A stretch of DNA of 64,000 nucleotides from Streptomyces cyaneochromogenes (GCF_003963535.1 NZ_CP034539.1:620001-684000), one strand, 5' to 3'; shown: positions 1-10,025, numbered from the stretch's first letter. Notes: generated by a model from the sequence alone, not told the origin. A program made the numbers and translations.

Positions 1-1
1 G

Positions 2-826
2 TCGCTCGGCCAGAAGCTCAAGTTCAAGGCCGTCGCGGACGGCAACGGCAACGCGGCGCTCCAGTACCCTGCGGGCTGGGTGACGTCGGACCCCAACTAC
101 CCGGTGGTGCACGACTGTGCCGAGTTCACCTTCAACGCCGCCGGCATGTTCTGCAACACCACCATGGTCGACATGTTCAGCGTGCCGCTGAGCATCCGGC
201 TGACCGGCGCCAAGGACCAGACGACGGGCACACTGCGGGCCGGCGGGCGCGCGGCCGCGTTCGCAGCGGTCCGTCAGGTCGAGGACTTCGCGCGGCTCGT
301 CGTGGACGACACGCGCGTCATCGCCCCGGGACACGGCCTGGACGCCGGCCTGTTCGCCGAGGACTACCTCGCCCCGTACATCGACGAGGTGTGGAGCACG
401 TACACCGGACGGGACCTCACGGTCACCACCAACGCGGGTACGTTCACGGGACGGGTCCGCGGCGACCGGTTCACCTTCGACGGGCCCGCCCAGGTCTCCT
501 TCGGCAAGCCGTCGACCCGGGACGTGCTGTTCTGCGACGGCAGCCTCGCCGCCCCCAACGACGGCACGACCGGCCCCGTCGCCGCCGTCCTCGGCGCAGG
601 ATTCAACCGCTCGACGCTGCTCAGCCATCCCGCCCAGCCGACGACCGACCCCGCCACCTTCTACCGCACCGACCTGACCAACCACTACGCCAAGGCGATG
701 CACACGGCGACGGAGGACGGCAAGGCGTACGGCTTCGCCTTCGATGACGTGGCCGACTTCGCGTCGTACATCCAGGACACGGCGCCGACGGGGATCCGGC
801 TGACGCTCACGCCCTTCGAGAGCTGA
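2..826 (+). CDS. GH64 beta-1,3-glucanase, C-terminal part (5' end outside window)
   Basis: The reading frame is open from the window edge, so the start and signal peptide are missing. The visible 274 residues match the catalytic part of glycoside hydrolase family 64, secreted endo-beta-1,3-glucanases that release laminari-oligosaccharides from fungal and callose glucans. Family landmarks seen in order are VEFT-like CAEFTFNAAGMFCNTTMVD, the APGHGLDAG segment, DVLFCDGSLAAPNDGT, and the C-terminal KAYGFAFDDVADFASYIQD. No carbohydrate-binding module follows; the protein ends shortly after the catalytic fold. In this family a Glu and an Asp in the early strands act as acid and base; the E in CAEFTF and D in MVDMF are the likely pair, which is inference. 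It appears to be transcribed alone. Confidence 0.9.
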   Translation, partial: SLGQKLKFKAVADGNGNAALQYPAGWVTSDPNYPVVHDCAEFTFNAAGMFCNTTMVDMFSVPLSIRLTGAKDQTTGTLRAGGRAAAFAAVRQVEDFARLVVDDTRVIAPGHGLDAGLFAEDYLAPYIDEVWSTYTGRDLTVTTNAGTFTGRVRGDRFTFDGPAQVSFGKPSTRDVLFCDGSLAAPNDGTTGPVAAVLGAGFNRSTLLSHPAQPTTDPATFYRTDLTNHYAKAMHTATEDGKAYGFAFDDVADFASYIQDTAPTGIRLTLTPFES

Positions 827-1035
827 CGAGAGGGGCCGCCGGGCCCGGTGGATGCGAGGTGCCCGGTTTCGGGCGTTTCCCCGCGGTGCGCAGAGGTACT
901 CCTGGTGTCCAGGGGGCCTCAGTGCACAGCGGGTCGGCGCCTCCGGATGCAGGGTCCGCTCCGGCGTTGAATGGTGTTAACAGACCCGATGACCGCACCG
1001 GGCCCGAAGAAGTCATCCGGATCCGAGGAGCAGAG

Positions 1036-1245
1036 ATGATGCCGACGTCCCAGCCCGAAACATCCGGGCCGTCCGAGGAGCGCGCCACCCCGGACGACCT
1101 GCTCCACGCCCGCACCGGCACCGAAGTGTCACCCGAGGACATCGTGCTTGCCTCAGGCAAGGACATCACCCCACGCAACCTGGAATGGGCGAAGCGCAAG
1201 CTTGAGGCAGAGGGTCCCTCCGCCCTCGACAAGCTGCTGCCCTAG
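1036..1245 (+). CDS. Small acidic conserved-looking protein, 69 aa
   Basis: The ATG at 1036 is preceded by GAGGAG at 1025-1030, a good ribosome binding site, which is why I prefer it to the longer upstream reading frame. The 69 residues are charged and soluble, with no membrane segment, signal or cysteine. The C-terminal half (roughly residues 35-69) is predicted helical, with the stretch RNLEWAKRKLEAEG looking like an amphipathic helix. I do not recognise a family. It lies alone between the GH64 gene and the convergent sulfite-oxidase-like gene, so context gives no function. Confidence 0.6.
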   Translation: MMPTSQPETSGPSEERATPDDLLHARTGTEVSPEDIVLASGKDITPRNLEWAKRKLEAEGPSALDKLLP

Positions 1246-1330
1246 CCGTACCGGCCATCCGCACGGGTCGCCCTCGGGTGCGGGCCGGCACCCGGGGCGG
1301 CCGTGTGCGCCTGCCGCGGCCCGCCCGCGG

Positions 1331-1377
1331 CCCGCCCGCGGACCTCATCCCGCGACCCGCCCGCGGACCTCACCCCG
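1331..1377. repeat. Short tandem direct repeat, period 25
   Basis: Two 22-nt copies at 1331-1352 and 1356-1377 differ at one base; both begin CCCGCCCGCGGACCTCA. A shorter related piece lies just upstream at about 1318-1330. The repeat sits in the non-coding space just before the stop of the minus-strand sulfite-oxidase-like gene. It may be slippage-derived; no function is evident. Confidence 0.6.
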
Positions 1378-1382
1378 CAGCC

Positions 1383-2504
1383 TCACCCCTCGTCCACACA
1401 CAGCACCGGCACCCGCTGGACGACGTTGTTGGCGAAGCCCCCGCGGTTCCACAGCTGCTCCAGTGGCTGGCCGTGTCCCTCGGCGTCGGTGGCCCGCGCG
1501 CTCAGCACATGGTCGCCCGGGGTCGCCGTCCAGTCGTACCGCCAGCGGCGCCACGCCCACCGGTGGCCCGTGTCCGGCTCCAGCTCGGCCTTCCGCCAGG
1601 TGCGACCCGCGTCCGAGCTGACCTCGACACACGTCACGGGCGCCCGCCCGGACCAGGCACGCCCTTCCAGAGCCACCCGGCCGGGCCGGACCACCCGCGC
1701 CCGGGACATGAAGTCGGGGAAGCCGGGTGGGACGAGCAGGGCGCGAGGGGCGATGCGGGTGACCGGCTCGCCCTCCTCCTCACGGTGCCGGCGCAGCCGG
1801 TAGGCCACGGCCTGCTGGAACCCCGCGAACGGCACGTCGGTGACCTCGACCTCGCGCAGCCACTTCACGTGTGCCATGCCGTACCAGCCGGGCACGACCA
1901 GCCGTAGCGGACGGCCGTGCTGCGGGGGCAGCGGGGCGCCGTTCATCGCGTACGCCACCAGCACCTCGGGGTCGCCGGCCGTGGCCACGTTCAGGGGGAG
2001 CGCGCGCCGGTAGTCCTGCTCGACGCCGCGCTCGACCCCGTGGTCGGCGCCGGTGAAGACCACCTCGACCGCCTCGGGCTCGACTCCGGCCTGCGCGAGC
2101 AGCAGACGCAGCGGTACGCCCGTCCACTCGGCGGTGCCGACCGCCTCGACGAGCCAGGGCTGGCTCACCGGCCGTGGGGTGAGCAGGGCCCGGCCGTTGC
2201 CCGCGCACTCCAGCGTGACCCGGGTGGTGACCTGCGGGAACGCCCGCAGGTCGGCCAGGTCCAGCCGCAGTGGGCGGCCGACGCGGCCGCCGATGGCCAG
2301 GTGCCACGGGGTGTCGTCGGGGACGTACGGGATGTCGTAGTGGGTCAGGACGTAGTGCAGGCCCGGTGGGGTGAGGTCGTAGCGCAGGGCTTCGAGTGGG
2401 AGGCCGTGGTTGCGGGTCGCGAGCGCCAGTTCGTCCCGGCCGATGCCCTCCTCGGGGGCGGCCAGCCGGGCCGGTGCGCTCGCGTCGGCGAGTCGATGCC
2501 CCAT
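1383..2504 (-). CDS. Molybdopterin-dependent sulfite-oxidase-family oxidoreductase
   Basis: The 373-residue protein has the two-domain layout of the sulfite oxidase family: an oxidoreductase molybdopterin-binding domain (about residues 45-230) and a C-terminal Mo-co dimerisation domain (about 240-365). Cys100 in TLECAGN is the expected thiolate ligand to molybdenum. The HGVERG and [10 protein letters not shown] stretches fit pterin-contacting loops. There is no Tat or Sec signal and no heme domain, so it is probably a cytoplasmic enzyme of the sulfite oxidase/YedY-like group in actinobacteria. The electron acceptor is unknown. It is transcribed divergently from sthA across a 144-bp gap, which is the likely shared promoter region. 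Substrate assignment to sulfite is by family only. Confidence 0.88.
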   Translation of the reverse strand: MGHRLADASAPARLAAPEEGIGRDELALATRNHGLPLEALRYDLTPPGLHYVLTHYDIPYVPDDTPWHLAIGGRVGRPLRLDLADLRAFPQVTTRVTLECAGNGRALLTPRPVSQPWLVEAVGTAEWTGVPLRLLLAQAGVEPEAVEVVFTGADHGVERGVEQDYRRALPLNVATAGDPEVLVAYAMNGAPLPPQHGRPLRLVVPGWYGMAHVKWLREVEVTDVPFAGFQQAVAYRLRRHREEEGEPVTRIAPRALLVPPGFPDFMSRARVVRPGRVALEGRAWSGRAPVTCVEVSSDAGRTWRKAELEPDTGHRWAWRRWRYDWTATPGDHVLSARATDAEGHGQPLEQLWNRGGFANNVVQRVPVLCVDEG

Positions 2505-2648
2505 ATCTGCATTATCGACCCGTATGCACGGTGTGGCACCGTGCGCCGGCGGTGGCGCAACTTCCGTTTCCCTCCCGGTACTTCACGCACGCAATGGTTG
2601 CCGACTCACCCTTTCGTAAGGGCCCCTCCGGCTGTCAGACTCCGGAGG

Positions 2649-4052
2649 GTGCCCGACTTCGACATGCTCGTCATCGGATCCGGTCCGGGTGGCCAGAAAG
2701 CCGCCATCGCCGCGGCCAAGCTGGGCCGCCGGGTCGCGGTCGTCGACCGTCCCGACATGGTCGGCGGCGTCTCCATCCACACCGGGACCATCCCCTCCAA
2801 GACCCTGCGCGAGGCGGTGCTGTACCTGACCGGTCTCACCCAGCGCGATCTGTACGGGCAGAGCTACCGGCTCAAGGAGGACATCACCGTCGCCGACCTC
2901 ACCGCCCGCACCCAGCACGTGGTCGGCCGTGAGGTGGACGTCATCCGGAGCCAGCTCTCCCGCAACCACGTCGCCCTGTACGCCGGGACCGGCCGCTTCG
3001 TCGACCCGCACACCGTGGCCCTGCGCGAGGTCACCGGCCACGAGCGGCTGCTGACCGCCGAGCACATCGTCATCGCCACCGGCACCCGGCCGGCGCGGCC
3101 CGGCAGCGTGGAGTTCGACGGGCGGACGATCCTGGACTCGGACAACGTCCTGGCGCTGGAGCGGGTGCCGCGGTCCATGGTCATCGTGGGTGCGGGCGTG
3201 ATCGGCATGGAGTACGCCAGCATGTTCGCCGCGCTCGGCAGCAAGATCACCGTGGTGGAGAAGCGCGCCGGTATGCTCGACATGTGCGACGTCGAGGTGA
3301 TCGAGTCGCTCAAGTACCACCTGCGGGACCTCGCCGTCACGTTCCGCTTCGGGGAGACCGTCGCCGCGGTGGAGCGGCATCCGCGCGGGACGCTGACCAT
3401 CCTGGAGAGCGGCAAGAAGATCCCCGCCGACGCGGTGATGTACTCAGCGGGCCGACAGGGGCTCACCGAAGGACTGGACCTGGACAAGGCCGGGCTGACC
3501 GCGGACCCGCGCGGCCGGATCACGGTGGATGAGCACTACCGTACCGAGGTGCCGCACATCTACGCCGTCGGCGACGTCATCGGCTTCCCGGCGCTGGCCG
3601 CGACCTCGATGGAGCAGGGCCGGTCGGCGGCGTACCACGCCTGCGGCGAGCCCGTCGGCCGGATGCACAACCTCCAGCCGATCGGCATCTACACCATCCC
3701 GGAGATCAGCTTCGTGGGGCGGACCGAGGACCAGCTCACCGATGAGTGCGTGCCGTTCGAGGTGGGCATCTCCCGCTACCGCGAGCTGGCCCGGGGGCAG
3801 ATCATCGGTGACTCGCACGGCATGCTGAAGCTGCTGGTCTCCCCCGAGGACCGCACGCTTCTCGGGGTGCACTGTTTCGGCACCGGGGCGACGGAGCTCA
3901 TTCACATCGGGCAGTCGGTGATGGGGTGCGGCGGAACGGTCGACTATCTGGTCGACGCGGTGTTCAACTACCCGACGCTCGCGGAGTCGTACAAGGTCGC
4001 GGCCCTGGACGCCACCAACAGGCTCCGGCAGATCGACCGCATCGGGGACTGA
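2649..4052 (+). CDS. sthA: Soluble pyridine nucleotide transhydrogenase (Si-specific)
   Basis: The product interconverts NADPH/NAD and NADP/NADH in the cytoplasm and is an FAD enzyme of the disulfide reductase superfamily. It has the N-terminal FAD fingerprint GSGPGG, the second Rossmann motif [14 protein letters not shown] near residue 180, the FAD-phosphate motif YAVGDVIG near residue 305, and a C-terminal dimerisation domain. The usual redox-active CxxxxC is absent: the corresponding stretch reads [15 protein letters not shown]. This is as expected for SthA and separates it from lipoamide dehydrogenase. The 467-residue length fits. I chose the GTG at 2649 because the protein then begins [16 protein letters not shown] abuts this codon directly, so start spacing is unusual; ATG 2664 is the alternative. 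It stands alone. Confidence 0.9.
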   Translation: MPDFDMLVIGSGPGGQKAAIAAAKLGRRVAVVDRPDMVGGVSIHTGTIPSKTLREAVLYLTGLTQRDLYGQSYRLKEDITVADLTARTQHVVGREVDVIRSQLSRNHVALYAGTGRFVDPHTVALREVTGHERLLTAEHIVIATGTRPARPGSVEFDGRTILDSDNVLALERVPRSMVIVGAGVIGMEYASMFAALGSKITVVEKRAGMLDMCDVEVIESLKYHLRDLAVTFRFGETVAAVERHPRGTLTILESGKKIPADAVMYSAGRQGLTEGLDLDKAGLTADPRGRITVDEHYRTEVPHIYAVGDVIGFPALAATSMEQGRSAAYHACGEPVGRMHNLQPIGIYTIPEISFVGRTEDQLTDECVPFEVGISRYRELARGQIIGDSHGMLKLLVSPEDRTLLGVHCFGTGATELIHIGQSVMGCGGTVDYLVDAVFNYPTLAESYKVAALDATNRLRQIDRIGD

Positions 4053-4123
4053 ACCCGGCCTCGGGCTCCCCGGTGGCCCACATCGCCACCCCACGCGCCG
4101 TTCTGAGCCTCCGGCGTGCGCTC

Positions 4124-4150
4124 TTGAAGCCTCAATAATGTGGCTATCAT
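4124..4150 (+). promoter_or_regulatory. Candidate promoter of the APC permease gene
   Basis: An AT-rich patch in the 278-bp gap after sthA holds TTGAAG at 4124-4129 and TATCAT at 4145-4150, with a 15-bp spacer, somewhat shorter than usual. It points toward the permease start at 4331. The rest of the gap shows no gene. Confidence 0.35.
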
Positions 4151-4330
4151 CACTCGCACACACGGCGTAACTGCACGGCGACGCAACGGCGTACAGTGTC
4201 CGCCACCCCTTTTCGCCGCCCCTGCCCGAGGTCAACCCTCTCCGGTTCGTGGCGTTGTACCACCCCACCCCCCCATACGCGTCGGGGCCTGGTCGCCCCC
4301 GCGCCGTGCAAGACGGAGAGCAGCGCATCC

Positions 4331-5803
4331 ATGAGCAACAACAGGGGCAGAGGGCTGCAGGCCAATGTCCTCGGTACGTTCGACACGGTGGTGATGGCGG
4401 TCGCGGGCAGCGCCCCGGCCTACTCGCTCGCCGCGACCACGGCGGTCCTCGTCTCGGCGGTGGGACTGGCCAGTCCGGCCGCTCTGCTGTACTGCGCGAT
4501 ACCGATGCTGGGCATCGCGCTGGCCTTCAGCTATCTCAGCCGCATCGACGTGAACGCGGGCGCCAGTTACTCGTGGGTGGGGCGGACGCTGCACCCCTTC
4601 CTCGGGTTCATCAGCGGCTGGGCACTGGTGATCTCGGCGACCATCTTCATGGTGGCCGGTTCCCTGCCCGCCGGATCGATGACGCTGGCCCTCTTCGACG
4701 AGCAACTCGCGGAGAACACCGCCCTGTCGACACTGGTCGGTGTCGGCTGGTTCCTGATCATGCTGTTCGTGGTGCTGGGCGGCGCCCGCCTCACCGTCCG
4801 GGCCCAGCTCGTGATGTCCGGTGTCGAACTGGCCATACTGGCCCTGTTCGCCGTACTCGCCCTCTTCCACTCGGACAACGCCCGGGCGTTCGACTGGTCC
4901 TGGCTCGGCTTCGGTCACTTCGACGGGGTGACGGGGTTCGCCTCGGGGGCGCTGATCGCCGCGTTCTACTACTGGGGCTGGGACGTCACCAGCAATCTCA
5001 GCGAGGAGACCCGCAACAGCCGCCGTACGACGGGCCTCGCGGGGCTCATCGGGGTGGGCATCGTGTTCCTGCTGTTCGAGGTGTTCACGATCGCGGTGAA
5101 CGTCATCCTCTCCGCGCAGCAGATCCAGGACAACGACGCGAATGTGCTGGCGGTGCTCGGTGCGGAGATCTGGCCGGGCTGGGGCGGCAAGTTGCTGATC
5201 GTGGCGGTGATGCTGTCCACCATCGCCACGTTGGAGACCACGCTGATCCAGGTCACGCGTTCGCTGTTCGCGATGGGCCGGGACCGTACGATGCCGTCCG
5301 CGCTGGGCAAGGTGCACCGCCGGTGGAACACGCCATGGGTGGCGATCGCGGTGGTCGGCGTGGTGGCACTGGCGATGTTCATCGCCGCCAACTTCCTGGG
5401 CACGGTGGGCGACATCCTCTCCGACGCCATCTCGGCGATGGGGTTGCAGATCGCCGTCTACTACGGGCTGACGGGTCTCGCGGCGGTCGTCGCCTATCGC
5501 GGGATGCTGCTGAAGTCGGTGGGCAACTTCGTGTTCGGCGGGCTGTGGCCGTTGTTCGGGGCGCTGTTCATGTTCTGGATCTTCGTCGAGTCGCTGGGTG
5601 AGCTGAGCGGTTCCGCGATCGCCATCGGCATCGGCGGCCTCGCGGCCGGGCTGATCCCGATGCTCTGGTACTGGCGGCAGGGCAGCGACTACTACCGGCC
5701 GGCCAAGCTGGACGCCACGCGGACCGTCGAGGCGGACTGTGTTCCGGCCGGCGCGGGCGGCTCGAACTCCCTTGTCCACGAAGGTCTTTCCACCGACTTC
5801 TGA
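4331..5803 (+). CDS. APC-superfamily amino-acid/polyamine permease
   Basis: A 490-residue polytopic membrane protein with about 12 hydrophobic segments. The first transmembrane region carries the APC signature around GTFDTVVMAVAGSAPAYSLA, with the helix-breaking glycine/serine cluster that binds substrate carboxylate and amino groups. A later WGWDVTSNLSEETRN segment corresponds to the conserved TM6-7 loop of the family. The ATG at 4331 starts a short cytosolic N-terminus just before TM1 and has an upstream GGAGAG; the frame extends further 5' but without family similarity. A second gene follows 11 bp downstream in the same direction, so the two are probably one transcript. Substrate cannot be read from sequence. 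Confidence 0.87.
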   Translation: MSNNRGRGLQANVLGTFDTVVMAVAGSAPAYSLAATTAVLVSAVGLASPAALLYCAIPMLGIALAFSYLSRIDVNAGASYSWVGRTLHPFLGFISGWALVISATIFMVAGSLPAGSMTLALFDEQLAENTALSTLVGVGWFLIMLFVVLGGARLTVRAQLVMSGVELAILALFAVLALFHSDNARAFDWSWLGFGHFDGVTGFASGALIAAFYYWGWDVTSNLSEETRNSRRTTGLAGLIGVGIVFLLFEVFTIAVNVILSAQQIQDNDANVLAVLGAEIWPGWGGKLLIVAVMLSTIATLETTLIQVTRSLFAMGRDRTMPSALGKVHRRWNTPWVAIAVVGVVALAMFIAANFLGTVGDILSDAISAMGLQIAVYYGLTGLAAVVAYRGMLLKSVGNFVFGGLWPLFGALFMFWIFVESLGELSGSAIAIGIGGLAAGLIPMLWYWRQGSDYYRPAKLDATRTVEADCVPAGAGGSNSLVHEGLSTDF

Positions 5804-5814
5804 GGGAGCCCTCG

Positions 5815-6774
5815 ATGGCGAGAGACCGCTTCGCTCCCGACTTCGACCCCGACTGCGGGGACGCGCCCCTCACCTGCGCCCGTCAGGACATCGTCATCGG
5901 GCGCTGGCAGGGGCTGCGGGAACTGCTGCGTGCCACCGGTCCCGACTGGCTGGTGCGCGGCCACCGGGTCCGGCTGCTCGCACAGGCCTGTGCGGGCAGT
6001 TCGACGGTGGAGTCGTGGCTGGCCGCCGAACCGCACAGCTCCGACGCGCTGGTGCTGCGGGCGGCCACGGAGACGACCCGGGCGTTCAATCTGGCGATCG
6101 CGGCGGGCCGGGGTGTGCCGATCGACCAGCACCGCATCGACACCGCGGTGCTGTCCTGCCTCAAGGCCGCGGACTCCTACCCGGACGACCCGACGCCGTG
6201 GATCTCGCTGATCTCCGTCGCACGGCTGTATCCGGCGGGCGTACGGCGGCAGGAACTGGGGCGCTGGTGGGACGAGTTGCACCAGCGTGACCCGTTCAGC
6301 GTGGAGGGGCATCTGCAGGTGCTGCACTACTACTCCTCGCGCTGGCACGGCACCCACGGCCTGATGTACGACTTCGCCCGCGACGCGGCCGGCGTCGCCC
6401 CGCCCGGCTGCCCGCTCCCGGTGCTCGTGCAGTACGCCCGCGTCGAGGAGTTCCGCTACGCCCTGGACGCGGCCAAGGGACAGCACGCCTCCATGGGGCT
6501 CGGCCAGCACTGGAGTCACGACGGCGCGGTCAGCGACGTACGCCGGACCTGGGAGCGCTGGATCACGAACCGCGCCTCCGCCGACGTGGCCCCCGGCGAG
6601 CTGCGCGACCTCAACTACCTGGCACACGCGGCCTGTCAGGCGGGCGTCCGCGACATCGCCGCGGCCCTGTTCCGGATGCTGGGGCGCCGGGCGACGCGGG
6701 CTCCGTGGGGGTACACCGGCGATCCGGAGAAGCAGTTCGTCAGGTGGCGGGGGGAGGTGGGGCTGCGCCGGTGA
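5815..6774 (+). CDS. Helical-repeat hypothetical protein, partner of the permease
   Basis: A soluble 319-residue protein starting at ATG 5815 with GGGAG upstream. It is rich in alpha-helical, alanine/leucine-patterned segments in the style of TPR-like solenoids, and has recognisable blocks such as SYPDDPTPWISLISVARLYP, and QRDPFSVEGHLQVLHYYSSRW. There is no signal peptide or membrane segment. I do not recognise a named family. Its 11-bp distance from the permease stop suggests co-expression, so a role connected with the transported amino acid or its metabolism is possible but not shown. Confidence 0.75.
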   Translation: MARDRFAPDFDPDCGDAPLTCARQDIVIGRWQGLRELLRATGPDWLVRGHRVRLLAQACAGSSTVESWLAAEPHSSDALVLRAATETTRAFNLAIAAGRGVPIDQHRIDTAVLSCLKAADSYPDDPTPWISLISVARLYPAGVRRQELGRWWDELHQRDPFSVEGHLQVLHYYSSRWHGTHGLMYDFARDAAGVAPPGCPLPVLVQYARVEEFRYALDAAKGQHASMGLGQHWSHDGAVSDVRRTWERWITNRASADVAPGELRDLNYLAHAACQAGVRDIAAALFRMLGRRATRAPWGYTGDPEKQFVRWRGEVGLRR

Positions 6775-7164
6775 GCGGCTGTGCGACCACCGTGACGACG
6801 AGGACCCTGCGCAGGGCGGCAGCCGTCGGCGCCGACGTCCAACGCTCCTTCCTTCAGGCAGCCTTGGTCCACGCAACCTGAGTTCTTTTCAGCAACTGCC
6901 GTGCATTCCTCGGTGAATGAGGAGCAGTGTCATCGCATGTGGTCGCTGGGACCACGGTGGCGCCAGAAGCCTCCAGCCTCCAAGTCCTGTGACAGTTCGG
7001 GGACATGGGCGGCGGACACTACCCAGGGTGAGGGTGAAAGCGCTGTCCGCCCCTGCGCGCCGATGTGCCACCTGTGCGCCAGTGCGCGGGGCGCTCCCTA
7101 CGTGCCTGCTGGGCAGACTGATGAGAGTCGGCTTCACCCGCGTCCAGCGGCAGGAGGTTTGGGC
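6775..7164 (+). other. Intergenic region, 390 bp, no gene seen
   Basis: This is the upstream region of the secreted hydrolase. In-frame codons run through it, but codon bias and protein composition do not look real. A ribosome binding site AGGAGG lies at 7152-7157. I see no convincing promoter hexamers or repeats. Confidence 0.5.
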
Positions 7165-8739
7165 ATGGCGGTACCGCGCATGGGTCAGCGACACAGAGCG
7201 ATCCTCCGGAGAATGGGCATACTGGCCGCCTCGATGAGGCGCGGGCGACAAGCGTGGACCGAGGGGCGCCGAAGGCCCTCAGGCCGGACGAAGTGGCTCC
7301 TGCTGGGCGTCTGCCTGATCGTGACTGCCTTCGGCTCCAGCACAACGTCGATGGCCGCTGCCACCAAGCCGTCGGCCCAGCAATGCGACGAGGTGCCGAC
7401 CGGCGTCGCCGCCCGCGACCACTGGCTGAGGTTCAGGGTGCCGCCCGGGCTCATGCCGGACCCTCAGTTCGACGGGCGCCCCGCGAGGATCCAGGTGCAT
7501 CGCGTTCAGCCGGTGTACGCGAACGGCAAATGCCCTGGAGTGCCCAACAGGGCCGCAGTGCTGATCCACGGCCGCTCCGTCACCGCCTCGCCGCTCTTCG
7601 ACCTGCGCCACCCCGCCCCGGAAGGTGACTCGCTCAGCGTGCAGGACGGACTCGCGCGGGCGGGAATCGACACCTTCGCCCCGAGCCTGCTCGGCTACGG
7701 CCACTCGACGCGCTTCGACGACGGCCTGAACGATCCCGCCAACGCGAGCCTCAGGCCCTACAACCCGGACGGCACCTGTTCGCACCCCGAGGGGTGCGAC
7801 CGCACCCACAACCCGATCTTCCCCCTCGATCAACAGGGGACTCTGCTCATGCCCAATCCGCTGGGCGAGGAGAGGCGCGCACACTCAAGCAATCACCGCT
7901 TTGCCGGCACCGACGTCTGGGTACGCGACATCCGCCAGGTCATCGACGACGCCATCACGCGCGCGCAGCCCACGGACGGCAAGGTCACCCTGCTCGGCCA
8001 TTCGCTCGGTGGGCTGCGCGTCGGGCGGACCCTCTACGCAGCCAACCCCAACCCACTCCTTCCCGGAAGCTCTGACGTCATCGCGAAGGTCAACCGTGCC
8101 GTGTTCATGTCGTCGCTCTTCGGTGTACCGACTGAGGAGACGGAGCCTTCGACGGGCTTCGTCACGTACCCGCTGACGCTCGACCGCCGCCCGGGGGCAC
8201 CGGTGCTGCCGCCGGATCGCGAGGCCGTGTGCACCGGGCGTGTCGTGCCCGGCAGCCAGGATCAGTTCTGGGAGCAGATCATGGAGCAGGACACCGAGGG
8301 GCGGAACTGGGGCGGGAGCGACCCCGGCAACCCGACCGGCCTCAACCGCTCGCCGACGTTCTCCAGCTACGGCTGGAACACCGCCGTCGCGGGGCAACTG
8401 ACCCCGCCCACACTGGTCATCCACGGTCTCGAGGACGCCACCGCGCCGCCGGCCAACGCGTCCGCCATCTTCAACGCGCTCCCGGCGTCGATGACGAACA
8501 AGGTGCTCGTCCAGGTCGAGTGCGCCAGCCACCAGATGCCGATGGAGGGCTGCTCCGGCCCGCGCTGCACACCGGAGTCCGGAACCCCCTACGGCGGGCG
8601 CCCCGGTGAACCGTGGGCCGGCCCCCATGCCACGGTCAAGGCGGCACTGACCGAGTGGATCAGGAGCGGGACCTTCAACGGCTCCGCGAACGGACAGTTC
8701 ACCGTCGACGAAAGCGGTGTGGCCAACGCCGGACCGTAG
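7165..8739 (+). CDS. Secreted alpha/beta-hydrolase
   Basis: The 524-residue protein starts at ATG 7165, placed 7 nt after AGGAGG. It has a long basic N-region, a hydrophobic core around residues 45-70 (WLLLGVCLIVTAFG) and AAA-type cleavage context, so it is exported. The mature part is an alpha/beta hydrolase: nucleophile Ser280 in LLGHSLGG, an upstream VLIHGRSV oxyanion-hole strand, LVIHGLEDATAPP giving a likely catalytic Asp, and a CASHQMPMEGC stretch offering the His. Cysteines flank that His, consistent with a disulfide. Esterase, lipase or peptidase activity cannot be distinguished. A bidirectional hairpin follows the gene. Confidence 0.8.
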   Translation: MAVPRMGQRHRAILRRMGILAASMRRGRQAWTEGRRRPSGRTKWLLLGVCLIVTAFGSSTTSMAAATKPSAQQCDEVPTGVAARDHWLRFRVPPGLMPDPQFDGRPARIQVHRVQPVYANGKCPGVPNRAAVLIHGRSVTASPLFDLRHPAPEGDSLSVQDGLARAGIDTFAPSLLGYGHSTRFDDGLNDPANASLRPYNPDGTCSHPEGCDRTHNPIFPLDQQGTLLMPNPLGEERRAHSSNHRFAGTDVWVRDIRQVIDDAITRAQPTDGKVTLLGHSLGGLRVGRTLYAANPNPLLPGSSDVIAKVNRAVFMSSLFGVPTEETEPSTGFVTYPLTLDRRPGAPVLPPDREAVCTGRVVPGSQDQFWEQIMEQDTEGRNWGGSDPGNPTGLNRSPTFSSYGWNTAVAGQLTPPTLVIHGLEDATAPPANASAIFNALPASMTNKVLVQVECASHQMPMEGCSGPRCTPESGTPYGGRPGEPWAGPHATVKAALTEWIRSGTFNGSANGQFTVDESGVANAGP

Positions 8740-8780
8740 AGCGACCCAGGGCCCTCAGTTGGCAGCGGTGACAGCCGCGG

Positions 8781-9959
8781 TCAACGCCTGGGGTGCAGGC
8801 TCCGGGGCAACCCGGAGCCTCCACCCGTATCTGGCCGTCCCCACTTCTCCTCGATCCGCCCGACCCGCCACACCAGCAGGGCGACGACCCACGTCACGAC
8901 GAAGAGGCCCACGACCACGAAGCCGGCGGTGTTGAGGTCGAGGCCGGCGATCCGGTTCCAGAACGGGCCGTGCAGGGCGAGGCGGTCGGCGAGGAGGCCG
9001 AGGAGTTCGACCGTGCCGATGAGCAGGGCGACCGCGACGGACAGGCCGGTGACGATGAGGTTGTAGTAGACCTTGCGGACCGGCTGGGAGAACGCCCAGC
9101 CGTAGGCGAAGTTCATGAACGTGCCGTCGATGGTGTCCAGGAGGGACATGCCGGCGGCAAAGAGGACCGGCAGGCAGAGGATCGCGTACCAGGGCAGACC
9201 GGATGCGGCACCCGAGCCGGCCAGGACGAGCAGGGCGACCTCGGTCGCGGTGTCGAATCCGAGGCCGAAGAGCAGGCCCAGCGGGTACATGTGCCAGGGC
9301 TTGGTGATCGACCTGGTGGCGCGGCCCAGGAGGCGGTTCATGAAGCCGCGGTTGTTCAACTGCTCTTCGAGGGCCGCGTCGTCGTAGCTGCCCGAGCGCA
9401 TCCGGCGGAACACCTTCCAGATCCCGGCGAGGACGACCAGGTTGATCGCCGCGATCAGACAGAGGAAGGCTCCGGAGACCGTCGTACCGATCAGACCGGT
9501 GATGTCGTGGAGGCGGGAGTCGTCGTCACTGACCGGTCCGGCCAGGGTCTTCACGCCGAGGGAGAGCAGCAGCGCCAGGGCGAAGACGACGCTGGAGTGG
9601 CCGAGTGAGAACCAGAAGCCGACCGACAGCGGCCGCTGCCCCTCCCCCATCAGCTTGCGGGTGATGTTGTCGATCGCCGCGATGTGGTCGGCGTCGAAGG
9701 CGTGCCGCATACCGAGGGTGTACGCGGTGACGCCGATGCCGATGCCGAAGGACTGCTGACCGATGCTGTAGTGCTCGGGCGCCACGACAGCGACGAGGGT
9801 GAACCACCCGATGACGTGCAGGGCCAGCACGAACGCGGCCATGCCGCCGACCCTGCTCCACTCCTGCCGCGTCATGGAGGTGCGGACGCGGTGCCAGGCC
9901 GTGCGCCGCGAGGGGGCCGTGGCGGGGAGGGTCGGAGTGGAGTCAGGGGCAGCCGTCAT
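8781..9959 (-). CDS. NiCoT-family nickel/cobalt permease
   Basis: A 392-residue membrane protein of the HoxN/NixA nickel-cobalt transporter family, which takes up Ni2+ or Co2+ for metalloenzymes such as NiSOD, urease, or hydrogenase. The TM2 signature HAFDADHIAAIDN, which matches the family HX4DH motif, and the downstream LGFDTATEVALL and GMSLLDTIDG blocks are all present. A large soluble loop follows the third or fourth helix. I start at ATG 9959 because upstream TTG-started codons do not resemble the family and overlap the regulatory site. A Nur-box-like element lies 67-83 bp upstream, suggesting repression by nickel. Confidence 0.9.
   Translation of the reverse strand: MTAAPDSTPTLPATAPSRRTAWHRVRTSMTRQEWSRVGGMAAFVLALHVIGWFTLVAVVAPEHYSIGQQSFGIGIGVTAYTLGMRHAFDADHIAAIDNITRKLMGEGQRPLSVGFWFSLGHSSVVFALALLLSLGVKTLAGPVSDDDSRLHDITGLIGTTVSGAFLCLIAAINLVVLAGIWKVFRRMRSGSYDDAALEEQLNNRGFMNRLLGRATRSITKPWHMYPLGLLFGLGFDTATEVALLVLAGSGAASGLPWYAILCLPVLFAAGMSLLDTIDGTFMNFAYGWAFSQPVRKVYYNLIVTGLSVAVALLIGTVELLGLLADRLALHGPFWNRIAGLDLNTAGFVVVGLFVVTWVVALLVWRVGRIEEKWGRPDTGGGSGLPRSLHPRR
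8797..8820. terminator. Hairpin between convergent genes, bidirectional
   Basis: Perfect stem GGCTCCGGG / CCCGGAGCC (8798-8806 with 8811-8819) closed by an outer A-T pair, with tetraloop GCAA. It lies within the last codons of the minus-strand nickel/cobalt permease, 58 bp after the hydrolase stop, so it could end both transcripts. There is no U-tract, as is usual in this genus. Confidence 0.6.
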
Positions 9960-10025
9960 CGGGGAGGGAGCGTCTTTCTTCCGGAGGGCGGCTGCGCTGT
10001 ACAGCCTGCGGCCATCCTCCGGTAC

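Noticed and set aside
4232..5779. 515-codon minus-strand frame over the APC permease
   Set aside because: Low-complexity His/Arg/Gln-rich product, a shadow of the real gene.
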